Notes: generated by a model from the sequence alone, not told the origin. DNA of 64,000 nucleotides from Platanthera guangdongensis (GCA_039583875.1 CM077150.1:175531499-175595498), one strand, 5' to 3'. Positions 1-12,030 are shown, counted from the stretch's first letter. Numbers and translations are program-made.

Positions 1-301
1 TATTTTTACTGATGATATATAATGGTAATGTGTTAATATTCTATCATTTTTTGATCATTTGTTATGTTTTGCATTTGAACATTTGATAAGTAATATTTAA
101 ACATGACTTAATTTATTTAAATATTTATTATCGTTATTTTTTTATTTTTGTTAATTTTTTTAGGATTTACATAATTATAAAAAAAGAATATTTAATATAC
201 TTGTCTCATCGTGTCGGAATATGTTATTTTTTGAGAATTGACGAGTCGCGTGACGTATCGTGTCGTATCGCGTGCATCGTGTCAGTGTCGGTGCAACATA
301 G
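1..301. mobile_element. Right end of a DNA transposon (TIR family shared with 53653-54377)
   Basis: AT-rich sequence ending in degenerate CGTGTCG/CGTATCG repeats (about 236-290) and the terminus GTGCAACATAG at 291-301. Read from the outside this is CTATGTTGCACCGACAC, which matches the termini of the element at 53653-54377 (CTATAAAACACCGGTAC). Directly right of 301 the sequence becomes copia-D gag, so the element was inserted in that gag. The left end lies outside the window, so no target duplication can be checked. No coding capacity is visible in the part present. The superfamily is inferred (hAT-like) and not proven. Confidence 0.5.
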
Positions 302-336
302 ATAACGTTGCTTAACCCAAGCCCAAACTTCTACAT
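302..336 (-). pseudogene. Copia-D gag, downstream fragment
   Basis: Read on the minus strand across the LARD insertion, codons of copia-D gag (11814 down to 11692) continue here in the same frame (E-V-W-A-W-V-K-Q-R-Y), then stop at the DNA transposon end at 301. The last five bases, 332-336 (TACAT), are one copy of the LARD target duplication; the other is TATAT at 11692-11696. The W-x-W-V pattern after a Y-W-x-x-R-M motif fits copia UBN2-type gag. Confidence 0.6.
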
Positions 337-2313
337 TGATGAGTAGAATTTGTACATATTTTTAGTCAATAATTTATTTTAATATTTAATATAAATTAGT
401 TATATTTTATGTATTTTCATTTATAAATCGTTATTTTTTATATTATTATATTAATTTAAGTTTTATTTTATTTTGCAGGAATAATGTTGATGTCGCGCTC
501 CCGACCATGGTGAATGAGATTTTACTGAAGACGTTACATGCATGCTACCTCATTCGCACCGATTGGATTTCTTTCGCGCCGACAACTCCGCGAGCTCATG
601 CTGCACAAGTACAATTTGTCTGCTTCACCTCGCAATCGCCGCCATATGCCCGTTCATGATGCACCCGTCGAATATTAATATTGCCTCTAGGCCATCTTTG
701 CCTACCCATGCAAGGTCACGTTAGCCACACTTGTTCGAGCTGCACAAGTCCAAGTCACTCCATCGCTATTAACCACCTTCGGACCACATCACCACATACT
801 CCATGCAAATAATTTCATGCATGCAACCGACAACTCCTATAAAGCTCTCGCCACATTTTAAATTAATCTGCCACTCCTTATTTAATTACAACCATCTTAA
901 TCTCTCTAACCTGCCACCATATCACTATTATTGTCAGCCACCCATTATTTAATAACATATCCTCTCCTCTTCCTCTAACCGGCCATTCACAATCTCTCTC
1001 TAAAAACCTGACAGCCACCATTTTAATTACTCTCTCTCCTAAATCTAATTAGCTCCACCAACCTCTCAATTAACCCGCCACTTATCTTTCTAAACAGCCA
1101 ACTCATTAATCTCTCAATTAACCACCACCTTTCATTAAACAACCCTTTCCTCTTCATCTTCTGCCACATCAAATAACTGCCTCCTCTTCCACCTCATCTC
1201 CTATATGCATGCCAAGTCATCACCAATTCAACCCACTTAAACCCATTATTTTCTCCTCTTTATGTCTATATTACTCACCTCCCTTGTTCAACCCGTGAAA
1301 ACCAACACCCACTCCACTTTCTCATTATTATTTGTTGCCATCATTTCTCTCTCTTCTTGGCCCGCTAACCCTTCTTCTTCCTCCACTTTCATCCTCCCTT
1401 TTTCCTAAATATAGAGGCTATATTCCAAGCATACCTCTCCTTTCTGATGCGCGCTCTCTTCCTCTGCCCGTTTGGGCAGAGTATGCATTTTATTTCTAGT
1501 ATTTTCATTTTTTCTTAATGTTAGCCTTTCTTTACATGTACCTTCCTTTCATGCAAATTTTTATGCTGTGTATTTTTATTTTATGCAATGAAAATTTAGT
1601 TTCTTCCTTTTTATGAACATTTTATTTCTTGTCTAGTAGGATTAAAATTTAGTTTTGATCATTACAATCTTTGTTATGAATTAAATATTTCTCTTTTATA
1701 ATCGTTCTTTTCCATTTTCGATTTAATTCTGATTTATCACGGGTCAAGTTTATATGACGGTTATGGATTTCGATTTATGTTTTCGTACTCAAGTATCCGA
1801 CAGGATCGTGCATACGAATTGATCGCTCAAGAATAAAAAGAGTTGATCGCAACCCTCGAGAGAGGATGACAAAAATCTTCTGGATAAGAGTCAAATCCTA
1901 TAGCAGAATTTACTTCGGTAAAGCGAGTATTAAGTTATCGATTAGAACGAGAGTTCGGTCAATATTCTTAATCTCAGTTGGGCGTATTCCTCGAGAGAGG
2001 TGCGTTCATATATTGGGAATCTCCACGATCAAGGATCAAGGAACAGATTAGACGTTTATAAAATATCTTTTATATTTCATTCAAAGTGCGTTTTGTTCAA
2101 GAATAGATTTCTTATTTCACATTTTAATTTAAATATAATTTCTCTAAATTTTCTTCCGATAAAATAATAGTTGTTTTCTCAAAGTAGAAGTACTCGACAG
2201 ACCCGAGTTTTAATACGACCTTGATATTTTTATATCCAATGTTATATTTCGATAAGTACACCGTACACTTGCCTTAATCGAGTATAGACTGGAGAGTACG
2301 ATTTTCTCTATCA
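337..2313 (+). repeat. 5' LTR of the LARD element
   Basis: 1977 bp, begins TGATGAGTAGAATTTG and ends TTTTCTCTATCA. It is collinear with 9690-11691 over its length, with scattered substitutions and small indels. A pyrimidine-rich stretch (about 850-1400) is followed by AT-rich sequence. Short open frames inside (542-724, 1866-2051) recur in altered form in the 3' LTR and are not genes. Confidence 0.88.
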
Positions 2314-2319
2314 AGTTTT

Positions 2320-2337
2320 TGGCGCCGTTGTCGGGGA
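2320..2337 (+). other. LARD primer-binding site, tRNA-Asp type
   Basis: TGGCGCCGTTGTCGGGGA begins six bases after the LTR end. It matches the complement of the 3' end of plant tRNA-Asp (TGGCGCCGTTGCCGGGGA) with one C-to-T change. This primer use is known for Athila/Tat-like gypsy elements and argues against a copia parent. Confidence 0.8.
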
Positions 2338-3095
2338 ATATTTTGTCGATATTTTGAAAAGAGACGATGCTATGACTTTTATCTTTTTATTTTCTTTTTC
2401 TCCCTAAAACAAAAAAAATTTAAAATTGTAACTAAATTCTTAGAAAGGGAGATTTGGGTTGTCATCTCATATCTCCTAGTACCTTGCGAATCTTTCACCG
2501 GGAAGCCCTTGGGAAGTCCAAGACTAATTTAAGCCGCACAAAAAATAAGTTCTCTTTTTGTTGTTTCTAGAAAGTTTCAAAAAAAACCCAAAAAATTTTA
2601 AAACTTCAAAATAACAAACAAATATAAAACTTCAACAAAAATTTATAAAACTTACAAAAATTACAAAAATATTTCCTAGTGTTTGTTTTCATTTTATATT
2701 GTTTGTTGTTTTTATTTTAACGTGTTTTGCAGGTGTTTATGGTGGTCGCACCGTCTCCAAATCAGGGACGTATTTTCTCCCCCACCCCCCTCCTTTTCTT
2801 ATGTTCATGTTTTTGTTTTTGTTCCTTCAAAACTTAGTTTTAAACATTGGGAACAATGTTGAACTTTAGGTATGGGTGAGGGTTTTTCCTTTCATTTTAA
2901 ATCTTTTAAAATTTACAAAAAAATTATAGAACCACAATTTTTAAAAAAAATTTTGCTTTTTATTTTGTTTTTTTTATCTCTTAGCAAAATTTTAAAAAAC
3001 AGAAAAAATTGAAAAAAGTAAAATTTCAAAAAAAAAAAATTATAAACTAATTTTTTATTAGTTTTATTATTATTATAAAAAAATCAATAAAAGGT
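2338..3095 (+). other. LARD internal region, left part (non-coding)
   Basis: AT-rich leader without an ORF of note. It contains a less AT-rich patch at about 2445-2530 and long A- and T-runs from 2580 on. Bases 3091-3095 (AAGGT) are the left target duplication of copia-1. I see no gag motif. Confidence 0.7.
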
Positions 3096-3796
3096 TGTTG
3101 GCTTTGACTTCGTTGACTAGGTCAACAAGTCTTTAATCCTTTTTGACAAGTCTTTAATGTTATATAGTTGTATGTATTCAATAGGAGAGAGAGAGATTGC
3201 ATTTATGAGAGGGTAGTTGGAGAGTTTTTTCTTTTGCCTATAAATAGGCCTTTTGTAGTTCCTTTTAAAGTTGCTGTGAATAGAAGTTTCTTCCTCCTTC
3301 ATATTTCGGTTTTAGAGAGAGAGAGAGGAGCGCTGCAGCGCTGAAGAGGTTCTAGTCGGGGAGGTTTGTCAACCAAATCGCGCGACTGGTACTCGCGGTT
3401 TGGGCGTTGAGCTCGCCTGTGTCAGCTCGCAGGAAGTGGTGCAGCTCGCGAGAAGCGGAAGCTCGCAGCTTGTGTGCTCGCAGGAAGAACGCAACTCGCG
3501 AGAAGGGGTAGTAGCTCGCTGGTTTACTCGCAGGTTGAGTTCCCGCGTGTGGTGGTCTCGCAGGATTGATCTCGCCGAGAGGACTACCCGCCTGTAAGAG
3601 TGAGCTCGCGCGGTTTGTGGGGATTGGAGTGGTGAACTCGCCCTTAGTTGTCTCGCGGAGGGGAACTCGCGCGGGTTGGTTGGTCGTCTCGCAGGAGGGA
3701 GACCGCGCGAGTAGGCGTCTTGTTGAGGCGGTCTCGAAAGTTGGGTTATTTTGGGAAAGACGGTTTTGGTGCAGGGAACCATACACGTTTCCAACA
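3096..3796 (+). repeat. 5' LTR of copia-1
   Basis: Contains CTATAAATAGGCC at about 3238-3250, a good TATA box, then a TCTTCCTCCTTC initiator-like stretch. The following R/U5 (about 3340-3760) is packed with CTCGC/GCGAG-type repeats (for example GAGCTCGC, TCTCGCGG), unusual for an LTR and the cause of several spurious antisense frames (3352-3897, 3369-3797). The same repeats recur in the 3' LTR. Confidence 0.92.
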
Positions 3797-3798
3797 AG

Positions 3799-3811
3799 TG
3801 GTATCAGAGAG
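3799..3811 (+). other. Copia-1 primer-binding site, initiator-Met tRNA type
   Basis: TGGTATCAGAGAG starts two bases after the 5' LTR. TGGTATCAGAG is the usual plant copia PBS complementary to the 3' end of initiator-Met tRNA. Confidence 0.9.
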
Positions 3812-3859
3812 AGATTGCAAACCTTTACGGTGACTCGGAAGGTTTGAAGTAGAGGAGAG

Positions 3860-6800
3860 ATGGAGTTTGGAGGTGTCATGCCTGGGCAAGTCCCCAAGCT
3901 GACGAAGACAAATTATGGAAACTGGAATATTCAGATGAAGGTACTACTCGCTTCAAAGGAACTATGAGAGATAGTTGAGGACGGGTATGAAGAGCTTACT
4001 GCCAAAGCAGAAGCGGCGTTGACCAATGCCCAGAAGACGGCATTGAGGGAAGCGAGAAAGAAAGATAAGAAGGCACTGTTCACGTTATACCAAGGGGTCG
4101 ATGAAGCCACGTTCGAGAAGATCTAAGAAGCTACAAGTTCGAAGGAGGCATGTGAGATATTGCAACGCTCCATGCAAGGAGTAGATAAAGCAAGGAAGGT
4201 GAAGTTGCAGTCCCTTCGAGGAGAGTATGAAATGTTGAGGATGCAGAGCACCGAGAAGGTTGGTGACTTTGTGACCCGTCTGCGGACGCTCACAAATGAA
4301 ATGAAGCGCAATGGGAAGGCAATTGACGATGTGAGTCTCATGGAGAAGCTTCTGAGGTCCATGTCAAAGAAGTTTCGGCATGTGGTGGTGGCGATCGAGG
4401 AGTCGAAGGACCTCACCCAGATGACCGTAGACGAGCTTGTAGGCTCATTGCAAGCTCATGAGTACAGAATGCTGCAGGATGATGAAGAAGCGAGTGGCTT
4501 GGGAAAAACACTTCAAACTCAGCTGAACTTCGGAGAGAGCTCCGGAAGAGGGGGCGGCCCGCGTGGCAGAGGTCAACAAGGTAGAGGAAGAGAACGGAGA
4601 GTAGGAAGAGATCAGGGAAGAAACCAATATCACCAAAGAGAGGCAGAGCAACCTCAAGGAGCAAGGTGGCAAGAAGGAAGAGGCAAAGGAAGGGGCCAAG
4701 GAAGAGGCCGAGGAGGAAGAGCCCAAGTTCAATGTTACAACGGCAACAAGTTTGGGCACATGAGCTATGACTGTTGGGCTCCGAGGAAGACAGAAGAAGC
4801 CAACCATTATGCGGAGGCTAGGAACAAGGGGAACGATGCTGGGGGTGGAGACCCAATATTGTTTCTAACCAACCGAGGGGCAGAAGAAGGAAGGAATGAA
4901 GTGTGGTACCCGGACACAGGGGCGAGCAACCATATGTGTGGAGAAAAGGAGATGTTCTCTAACCTTGAACCCAGTGGGGGTGAGGTTAGCTTCGGGGATG
5001 CTTCGAAGATTTCCTTGGAGGGAAAGGGTCCGGTTGTTGTGAAACTGAACGGGGAGAGAGTACACTTGAACGATGTGTACTACGTACCAGGGTTGAAGAC
5101 CAACATCTTGAGCATTGGGCAGTTAGTGGAGAGAGGCTACTGCGTGCAGATGAATGATAGGTCTCTGGCAATGAAGAATGATCAAGGGAAGGAGGTAGTG
5201 AAGGTGAAGATGACGACGAACCGTCTCTTCACGCTGAAGATGGATGTTCAATAGACGGCTTGTCTCGCGAGAACAAAAGAAGAGGAAGAAGCATGGCTAT
5301 GACACCATAGGATGGGGCATTTGGGCTTCACAGGGTTGAAGCTACTATCCCACTCCAAGATGGTTGCGGATTTGCCTATGATCTCCCCTCCGCAAAAGGT
5401 ATGTGAGGCGTGCACGAAGGGGAAGCTGAAGAGGCAGACATTCGAAGGAGGGAAATCCTGGAGAGCAAGGCGGCAACTTGAACTGGTTCACTCGGACATC
5501 GCGGGCCCGTTTGAGACCACCTCAATAGGCGGAAGAAAGTACTACATCACCTTCACGGATGACTATAGTCGGAAGTGTTGGGTGTATTTTCGGAGAGAGA
5601 AGTCTGAAGCCCTTAACAAGTTCAAGGAGTTCAAGGCGATGACTGAGAAGGAGAGTGGGCAACCGTTGAAAGTGCTAAGGACAGATCGAGGTGCGGAGTA
5701 CACCTCAAGGCTGTTTGATAATTTCTGCAAGGAGAATGAAATATCACACCAACTGACGGCGGCATACTCACCTCAACAGAACGGAGTGGCAGAGAGGAAG
5801 AACCTCAACATCATGAACATGACGAGGAGCATGGTGAAGGAGAAGGGGCTACCAAAGATGTTCTGGGCGGAAGGAGTGCAATGTGCGGTGTATCTACTGA
5901 ACAGATGCCCCACAAAGAGTGTGAAGTTCATGACACTGTTTGAAGCATGGAGCGGCTGGAAGCCGAGTGTGAAGCACCTAAGGGTCTTCGGGTGTGTAGC
6001 TCATGCTCACATCCCGGACCAGAAAAGAAAGAAGCTCGATGATAGGAGCGAGAAGTGCATTTTTGTTGGCTACGCTCCGGAGAGCAAGGCATACAAATTT
6101 TACAACCCGGTGACGGGAAAGGCCATAGTCTCGAGGGACGTGGTGTTTGAAGAAGGAAGCAGCTGGAGCTGGAATGAGGAGACGAGAAGTATGAAGGGCA
6201 TGTTCTTCGAAGATGAGGAAGAGGGTGGTCACGAGGCTGGAGCCGAGAATGGTGGAGCTGAGCCACCATCAACACCGAGTAGAAATTCAGGGGGAGCTTC
6301 CATCTCCTATTCAAGAGGGGAAAGCTCAAGTGGAGGCAATTCTGGAGGAGGAATCGGGAGCCGGAGTGACTCCGAGAGTCCACCACCCAGGATGAAGGGG
6401 TTGGCGGAGATCTATGAGGAGACGGTCCCAATTCATGCTAACTATTCATTATATTGTCTCTTAGCAGATTGCGAGTCACGGTCCTATGAAGAAGCTGCCC
6501 AGGAGAAATCTTGGAGGATGGCGATGGATGCCGAGATGGCCTCCATAAAGAAGAACGATACATGGAAGCTAGTTGATCAACCGGCGGGCCACAAACCCCT
6601 CGGGGTGAAATGGGTTTACAAGGTGAAGAAAAACAAAGATGGAGCTGTGGAGAAACACAAGGCAAGGCTGGTGGTGAAAGGGTATAGACAAGTCCAAGGG
6701 GTGGATTATGATAATGTCTACGCCCCAGTGGAGCGGATCGATACTATAAGGCTGATCATCGCATTGGAGGCACACTACGGATGGACTATCATGCAAATGG

Positions 6801-7933
6801 ATGTTGTGGCGGCGTATCTGAATGGGTACCTGGAGGAGGATGTGTACATCGAGCAACCTCCAGGGTACATGGTGAAAGGCAAGGAGAGAAAAGTCTGCAA
6901 GCTGAGCAGAGCCTTGTACGGACTAAAGCAGGGAGCTCGAGCTTGGAATGGGAGGATAGACAAATTCCTTCAGGAGCATGGGTATATCAAGTGCCCATAT
7001 GAGTATGCTCTCTACATGAAGGTGGAGAAGAGTGGGGATATCATGATCATATGTCTATATGTGGATGACATGATATTCACCGGGAGCAACCCAGCGATGT
7101 TCGAAGAATTCAAGAGGCTGATGATGGAGGAGTTTGAGATGACGGACTTGGGAGAGCTGAGCTACTTCTTGGGAATTGAGGTGCAGTAGAGAGAAGATGG
7201 GATCTTCATCTCCCAGAAGAAGTATGCCGAGGAGATTCTGAAGAAGTTCAAGATGGAGGGTAGCAAGGCTATCTCCACTCCTGCGGACCCTGGAACGAAG
7301 CTGAGGAAGGATTCCAAAGAGGAAGTAGTGGACCCAACTATGTTCAAGAGCCTAGTCGGAATTCTAAGGTACTTGACTTTCACTGGGCCAGACATCATGT
7401 ATGTGGTCGGGATAGTAAGCAGGCACATGGAGGAGCCCAAGCAGGACCACTTCACAGCAGCGAAGAGGATCCTGAGGTATGTGAACGGGACTCGAGACCA
7501 TGGCCTGAAGTACTCATCTGGAGGAGAGTTGAAGCTAGTCGTCTACTCGGATAGCGACTATGGAGGAGATGTGAACAACCGGAAGAGCACTTTCGGGTAT
7601 GCGTTCAACATGGGAACCGCGGCGTTCTCATGGAGTTCTAAGAAGCAGCCTACTATAGCCTTATCATCTTGCGAGGCGGAGTACATCGCGGAGGTGGCAT
7701 GCGCCTGCCAAGCCATCTGGCTACGAAACCTTCTGGGGGAGTTGCATCACGCGCAGAAGGGCAAGCATATCGAGACTCGATATCACTTCCTCCGTGAACA
7801 AGTGGAGCAGAAGACAGTGGAGGTGGTGTATTGCCCAACCGGAGAACAGATCGCGGACATATTCACTAAGACGTTAAAGGTGGAGACATTCTCGAAGCTC
7901 AAAGGCAAACTCGGCATGGTCTGCCAAGTTTGA
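3860..7933 (+). pseudogene. Copia-1 gag-pol polyprotein, inactivated
   Basis: One frame of 1358 codons starting at ATG 3860 (M-E-F-G-G). Domains in order: gag (3860-4680) with an RG-rich basic stretch; a zinc knuckle at about 4732-4776 (C-x2 to x4 spacing altered, Y-N-G-N-K in place of the first CxxC); protease with D-T-G-A at 4915; integrase with zinc region from 5306, D at H-S-D-I-A-G-P and E in the D-R-G-A-E-Y block; RT with Y-V-D-D at 7057; RNase H with D-S-D at 7549. Stops: TGA 3965, TAA 4124, TAG 5252, TGA 5300, TAG 7187, all in the same frame. RNase H also lacks the conserved D-N-x-S-A-I to R-S-K segment between about 7758 and 7766, an in-frame loss that removes a catalytic Asp. It cannot make a working element. 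Lineage is not assigned. Confidence 0.92.
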
Positions 7934-7942
7934 GGGGGAGTT

Positions 7943-8642
7943 TGTTGGCTTTGGCTTCATCGACTTGGTCAACAAGTCTTTAATCCTTTTTGACAAGTCT
8001 TTAATGTTATATAGTTGTATGTATTCAATAGGAGAGAGAGAGATTGCATTTATGAGAGGGTAGTTGGAAAGTTTTTTCTTTTGCCTATAAATAGGCCTTT
8101 TGCAGTTTCTTTTAAAGTTGATGTGAATAGAAGTTTCTTCCTCCTTCATATTTCGGTTTTAGAGAGAGAGAGGAGCGCTGCAGCGCTGGAGAGGTTCTAG
8201 TCCGGGCGGTTTGTCAACCAAATCGCGCGACTGGTACTCGCGGTTTGGGCGTTGAGCTCGCCTGTGTCAGCTCGCAGGAAGTGGTGCAGCTCGCGAGAAG
8301 CGGAAGCTCGCAGCTCGTGTGCTCGCAGGAAGAGGAGCACAGCTCGCGAGAAGGGGTAGTAGCTCGCTGGTTTACTCGCAGGTTGAGTGCCCGCGTGTGG
8401 TCTCGCAGGATTGATCTCGCCGAGAGGACTACCCGCCTGCAAGAGTGAGCTCGCGCGGTTTGTGGTGGATTGGAGTGGTGAACTCGCCCTTAGTTGTCTC
8501 GCGGAGGGGAACTTGCGCGGGTTGGTTGGTCGTCTCGCAGGAGGGAGACCGCGCGAGTAGGCGGCTTGTTGAGGCGGTCTCGGAAGTTGGGTTATTTTGG
8601 GAAAGATGGTTTTGGTGCAGGGAACCATACACGTTTCCAACA
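7943..8642 (+). repeat. 3' LTR of copia-1
   Basis: 700 bp, preceded by the polypurine tract TTTGAGGGGGAGTT and followed by the target duplication AAGGT (8643-8647). It keeps the TATA box (about 8085-8097) and the CTCGC-rich R/U5 of the 5' copy, with small indels (for example GGTGGTCTCGC at 3550 shortened to GTGGTCTCGC). Confidence 0.92.
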
Positions 8643-8647
8643 AAGGT

Positions 8648-9689
8648 TATATTAAAAAAATACCAAAAAAATATGAAAAGTCTTAGAAAAAAAAAACAAA
8701 AAATATAATAAACTCTTGCATAGCTTTTTTTATTTTCAGAAATCTTGTTTGAGTTTATAAATAAAATTTTTTATTATTTTTTATTTGTTAATCTATTATT
8801 TCATCATGGTTAGTTTGATTTAATTTTTAAGTGATTTAGTTTAGAGAAAAATCTTATGGTTTAATTTGTTTAAAGTAATTTATTTAGCATCTTTTCTCGT
8901 AATTTTAAGTTGTTTCATTTTTGTAGTAGTTTTGCTTAATATCTCAAGATTTTTAATTATTTCTACCTTATGTTTTTAGATTCTTAGGAAAGTTTAACCT
9001 ACTAATAGTTGTTTTCTAGTATTTTATTTTATTTTCTAAACTTTGTTTAGCCTTTTACCTTAGCCTCTCCTACCCTTGATTTTCTTTTTTATTGTAAGAT
9101 CATATGTCATGGGAATACGAGAATAAAATTCATTATTCCTTGCTAAACATATGCAACCCAAAAAAAAGATGAAGAGAAAAAAAGTACTTATATGTCGTGG
9201 AAAATGATAGAATAATGATCTATCATTTTTTGGTAAACATATAATTTTTTTTTAAAAAAAGAGTGGGGTGAGAGAATAAAATTCATCACCTCCTACCAAA
9301 GATCTCATCATATGTCTTGTTTCCCTAAGAAAACCATTTAGTCAATATAATTGTTTTAGATTTAAATTAAAATATTGGGAGAGCATAAGTATTATGTTGT
9401 ATTTTTTTCATCAAGTTTCTTTAAAGTTTGGGTTTTTATAATTTTAATCTAATGTTTACTAATTACTCAATTTTGGAATGCTAGTTAATTTATTTGAGAA
9501 TTTTTGGCTAAATATTTCAATTTTTCATTTTTATTTCATAATGTAAGACTTAACTCTTAAATTCCAAAATTTTACTTTTACTTGCCTGTGATATAATAAA
9601 TTTTTATTTAAATTAAAAATTTTAATTATGTATTATAAATATTTCACATTCTTTTGCTCGGGAAAAAAAAGCTCAAGTATGGGGATATT
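8648..9689 (+). other. LARD internal region, right part (non-coding)
   Basis: AT-rich with no ORF. Between about 9100 and 9315 there are three degenerate copies of a unit containing ATATGTCxTGG, AATAAAATTCAT and TTGxTAAACATAT. The last 30 bases hold GGGAAAAAAAAG and AAGTATGGGGAT, the likely polypurine tract before the 3' LTR. Confidence 0.65.
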
Positions 9690-11691
9690 TGATCAGTAGA
9701 ATTTGTATATATTTTTAGTCTATAATTTATTTTAATATTTAATATAAATTAATTATATTTTATGTATTTTCATTTATAAATCGTTCCTTCTTTATATTAT
9801 TATATTAATTTAAGTTTTATTTTATTTTGCAGGAATAATGTTGATGTCGCGCTCCCGACCACGGTGAATGGAGATTTTACTGAAGACGTTGCATGCCACC
9901 ACATTCGCGCCGATTGGATTTCTTTCACGCCACCAACTCCGCGAGCTCTTGCTGCACAAGTTCAAATCGTCTGCTTCACCTCGGCATCGCCGCCATATGC
10001 GTGTTCATGATGCAAGCGTCCAAGATTAATGTTGCTGCAACACCATCTTCGCAGACCCATGCAAGGTCATGTTAGCCGCACTCGTTTGAGCTGCACAAGT
10101 CCAAGTCACTCCATCGTCGTTAACCACCTTAGCATGCGGCCAAATCACCACATATTCCATGCAAGTAATTTCATGCATGCAACCGACCACTCCTATAAAG
10201 CTCCCGCCACCTTTTTAATTAATCATCCACTCCTTATTTAATTACAACCATCTTAATCTCTATAACCTGTCACCATCTCACTGTTATTGTCAGTCACCCA
10301 TTATTTAATAACACATCCGCTCCTCTTCCTCTAACCGGCCATTCACTTTCTCTCTCTAAAAACCCAATAGCCACCTTTTTAATTACTCTCTCTCTTCTCC
10401 TTAATCTAATTAAGCTCCAGCCACCTCTCAATTAACCCGCCATTTATCTTTCTAAACCGCCAACTCTCTCACTCCTCTTAATTAATATTAATAATTAAAC
10501 TCATTAATCTTTCAATTAACCACCACCTTTCATTAAACAACCTTTTCCTCTTTATCTTCTGCCACATCAAATTACCACCTCCTCTTCCACCTCATCTCCT
10601 ATATGCATGCCAAGTCATCACCAATTCAACCCACTTAAAACCATTATTTTCTCCTCTTAATGGCTATATTATTCACCTCCCTTGTTCAAACCGTGAAAAC
10701 CAACACCCCCTCCACTTCCTCATTATTATTTGTTGTCATCATTTCTCTCTTCTTGGCCTTCCAACCCTTCTTCTTCCTCCACTTTCATCCTCCCATTTTC
10801 CAATATATAGAGGACATATTCCAAGCATACCTCTCCTCTCTGATGCATGCTCGCTTCCTCTGTCCGTTTGGGCAGAGTATGCATTTTATTTCTAGTATTT
10901 TTATTTTTTCTTAATGTTAGCTTTTCTTTACATGTACCTTCCTTTCATGCAGATTTTAATTCTATGTATTTTTATTTTATGCAATGAAAATTTAGTTCTT
11001 TTCTTTTTTTGCACTTTTTATTTCTTGTCTAGTAGGATTAAAATTTAGTTTTGATCATTACAATCTTTGTTATAAATTAAATATTTCTTTATAATTGTTC
11101 TTTTTCACCTTCGATTTAATTCTGATTTATCAAGCATCAAGTTTATATGCCGGTTATGAATTTCGATTAATGTTTGCGTACTCTAGTATCTGAGAGAATC
11201 GTGAGTACGAATTGATCGCCCAGGAATAAAAAGAGTTGATCACAACCCTCAAGAGAGGATGACAAAAATATTCTGGATAGAAGTCAAATCCTATAGCGGG
11301 ATTCACTTCGATAAAGCGAGTATTAAGTTATCGATTAGAACGAGAGTTCGGTCATTAATCTTAATCTTAGTTAGACGTATTCCTCGAGAGAGGTGCGTTC
11401 ATATAATTGGAATCTCCACGGTCAAGGATCGGATTATACGTTTATAAAATATCTTTTATATTCAATTCAAAGTGCGTTTTGTTCAAGAATAGATTTCTTA
11501 TTTAACATTTTATTTTAAATATAATTTCTCTGAATTTTTTCCGAAAAAATAATAGTTGTTTTCTCGAAATAGAAGTACTTGACAGACCCGAGTTTTAATA
11601 CGACCTTTATATTTTTATAAACTATGTTATATTTCGATAGGTACACTTGCCTTAATCGAGTATAGATTAGAAAGTACGATTTTCTCTATCA
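9690..11691 (+). repeat. 3' LTR of the LARD element
   Basis: 2002 bp, begins TGATCAGTAGAATTTG and ends TCTCTATCA. Followed by TATAT, the second copy of the TSD. Divergence from the 5' LTR is clearly larger than between the copia-1 LTRs, so the LARD is older, as the nesting requires. Confidence 0.88.
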
Positions 11692-12030
11692 TATATCTAA
11701 AGTCATAAGAAAATAATGCATCCTCGTTCTCCAGTAGTTATAATCTGACCCAGTAAACAACGAAGGTCTACTAATCTCTTGGCCCTCATGAAAAGCGAGA
11801 TAATGGAGCGCCATTGTTTTTGTTTTTATATCATTTTGGAATAACCTCCCTCTGATACCACTTATTAGATTTTCAGAAATATTTTAACAAAATCCTGATC
11901 TTATATTTTGAAGAGATACATTTATAGAGAATATGAGAAATAAGAAAGTGATTCTTTGTTGCTACCGTCAGCGGTAGTAGTTATCGCCTGGCGTTAGTGA
12001 TAAATATTCCCTTTGGCTTGGATTAATATG
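11692..12030 (-). pseudogene. Copia-D remnant: 5' LTR end, PBS and gag start
   Basis: On the minus strand, TGGTATCAGAGG (11860-11849) is an initiator-Met PBS. Gag starts at ATG 11814 and runs open for 41 codons to the LARD insertion at 11692, including the gag-like S-D-Y-N-Y-W-R-T-R-M motif. It resumes in frame at 331. The bases from about 11863 to 12030 should be the 5' LTR of this element; its outer end is cut by copia-F at 12031, so its length is unknown. The remaining gag-pol lies outside the window or is lost. Confidence 0.65.

Larger units (their letters stand above)
3096..8642 (+). mobile_element. Copia-1: full-length Ty1/copia element nested in the LARD
   Basis: 5547 bp. LTRs of 701 and 700 bp start TGTTGGCTTTG and end CGTTTCCAACA. 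The TSD AAGGT is perfect (3091-3095 and 8643-8647). An initiator-Met PBS (3799) and a polypurine tract GAGGGGGAG (7932-7940) sit in the expected places. A single gag-pol frame spans 3860-7933 but is broken by five in-frame stops and an in-frame RNase H deletion, with no frameshift seen. The LTRs look very similar by eye, so this is probably one of the younger insertions here. Confidence 0.95.
337..11691 (+). mobile_element. Non-coding LTR retrotransposon (LARD type) with a nested copia
   Basis: Two long direct repeats (337-2313 and 9690-11691) start TGAT and end TCTATCA. They are flanked by TACAT (332-336) and TATAT (11692-11696), a 5-bp TSD with one mismatch. A primer-binding site for tRNA-Asp follows the left LTR at 2320-2337, as in many plant Ty3/gypsy Athila/Tat elements. 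Without the nested copia-1 the internal region is only about 1.8 kb and has no gag or pol, so the element must have moved with proteins supplied in trans. It interrupts copia-D gag. The class is inferred from structure; no family name is assigned. Confidence 0.85.

Noticed and set aside
3352..3897. 181-codon minus-strand frame (and overlapping ones) in the copia-1 LTR, repeated at 8197-8643
   Set aside because: Caused by CTCGC-rich LTR repeats; it occurs in both LTRs and has no domain.
11951..11965. GTTGC at 11958-11962 as partner TSD of SIRE-E
   Set aside because: It is not next to a SIRE 3' LTR; none exists here, so the match is probably chance.
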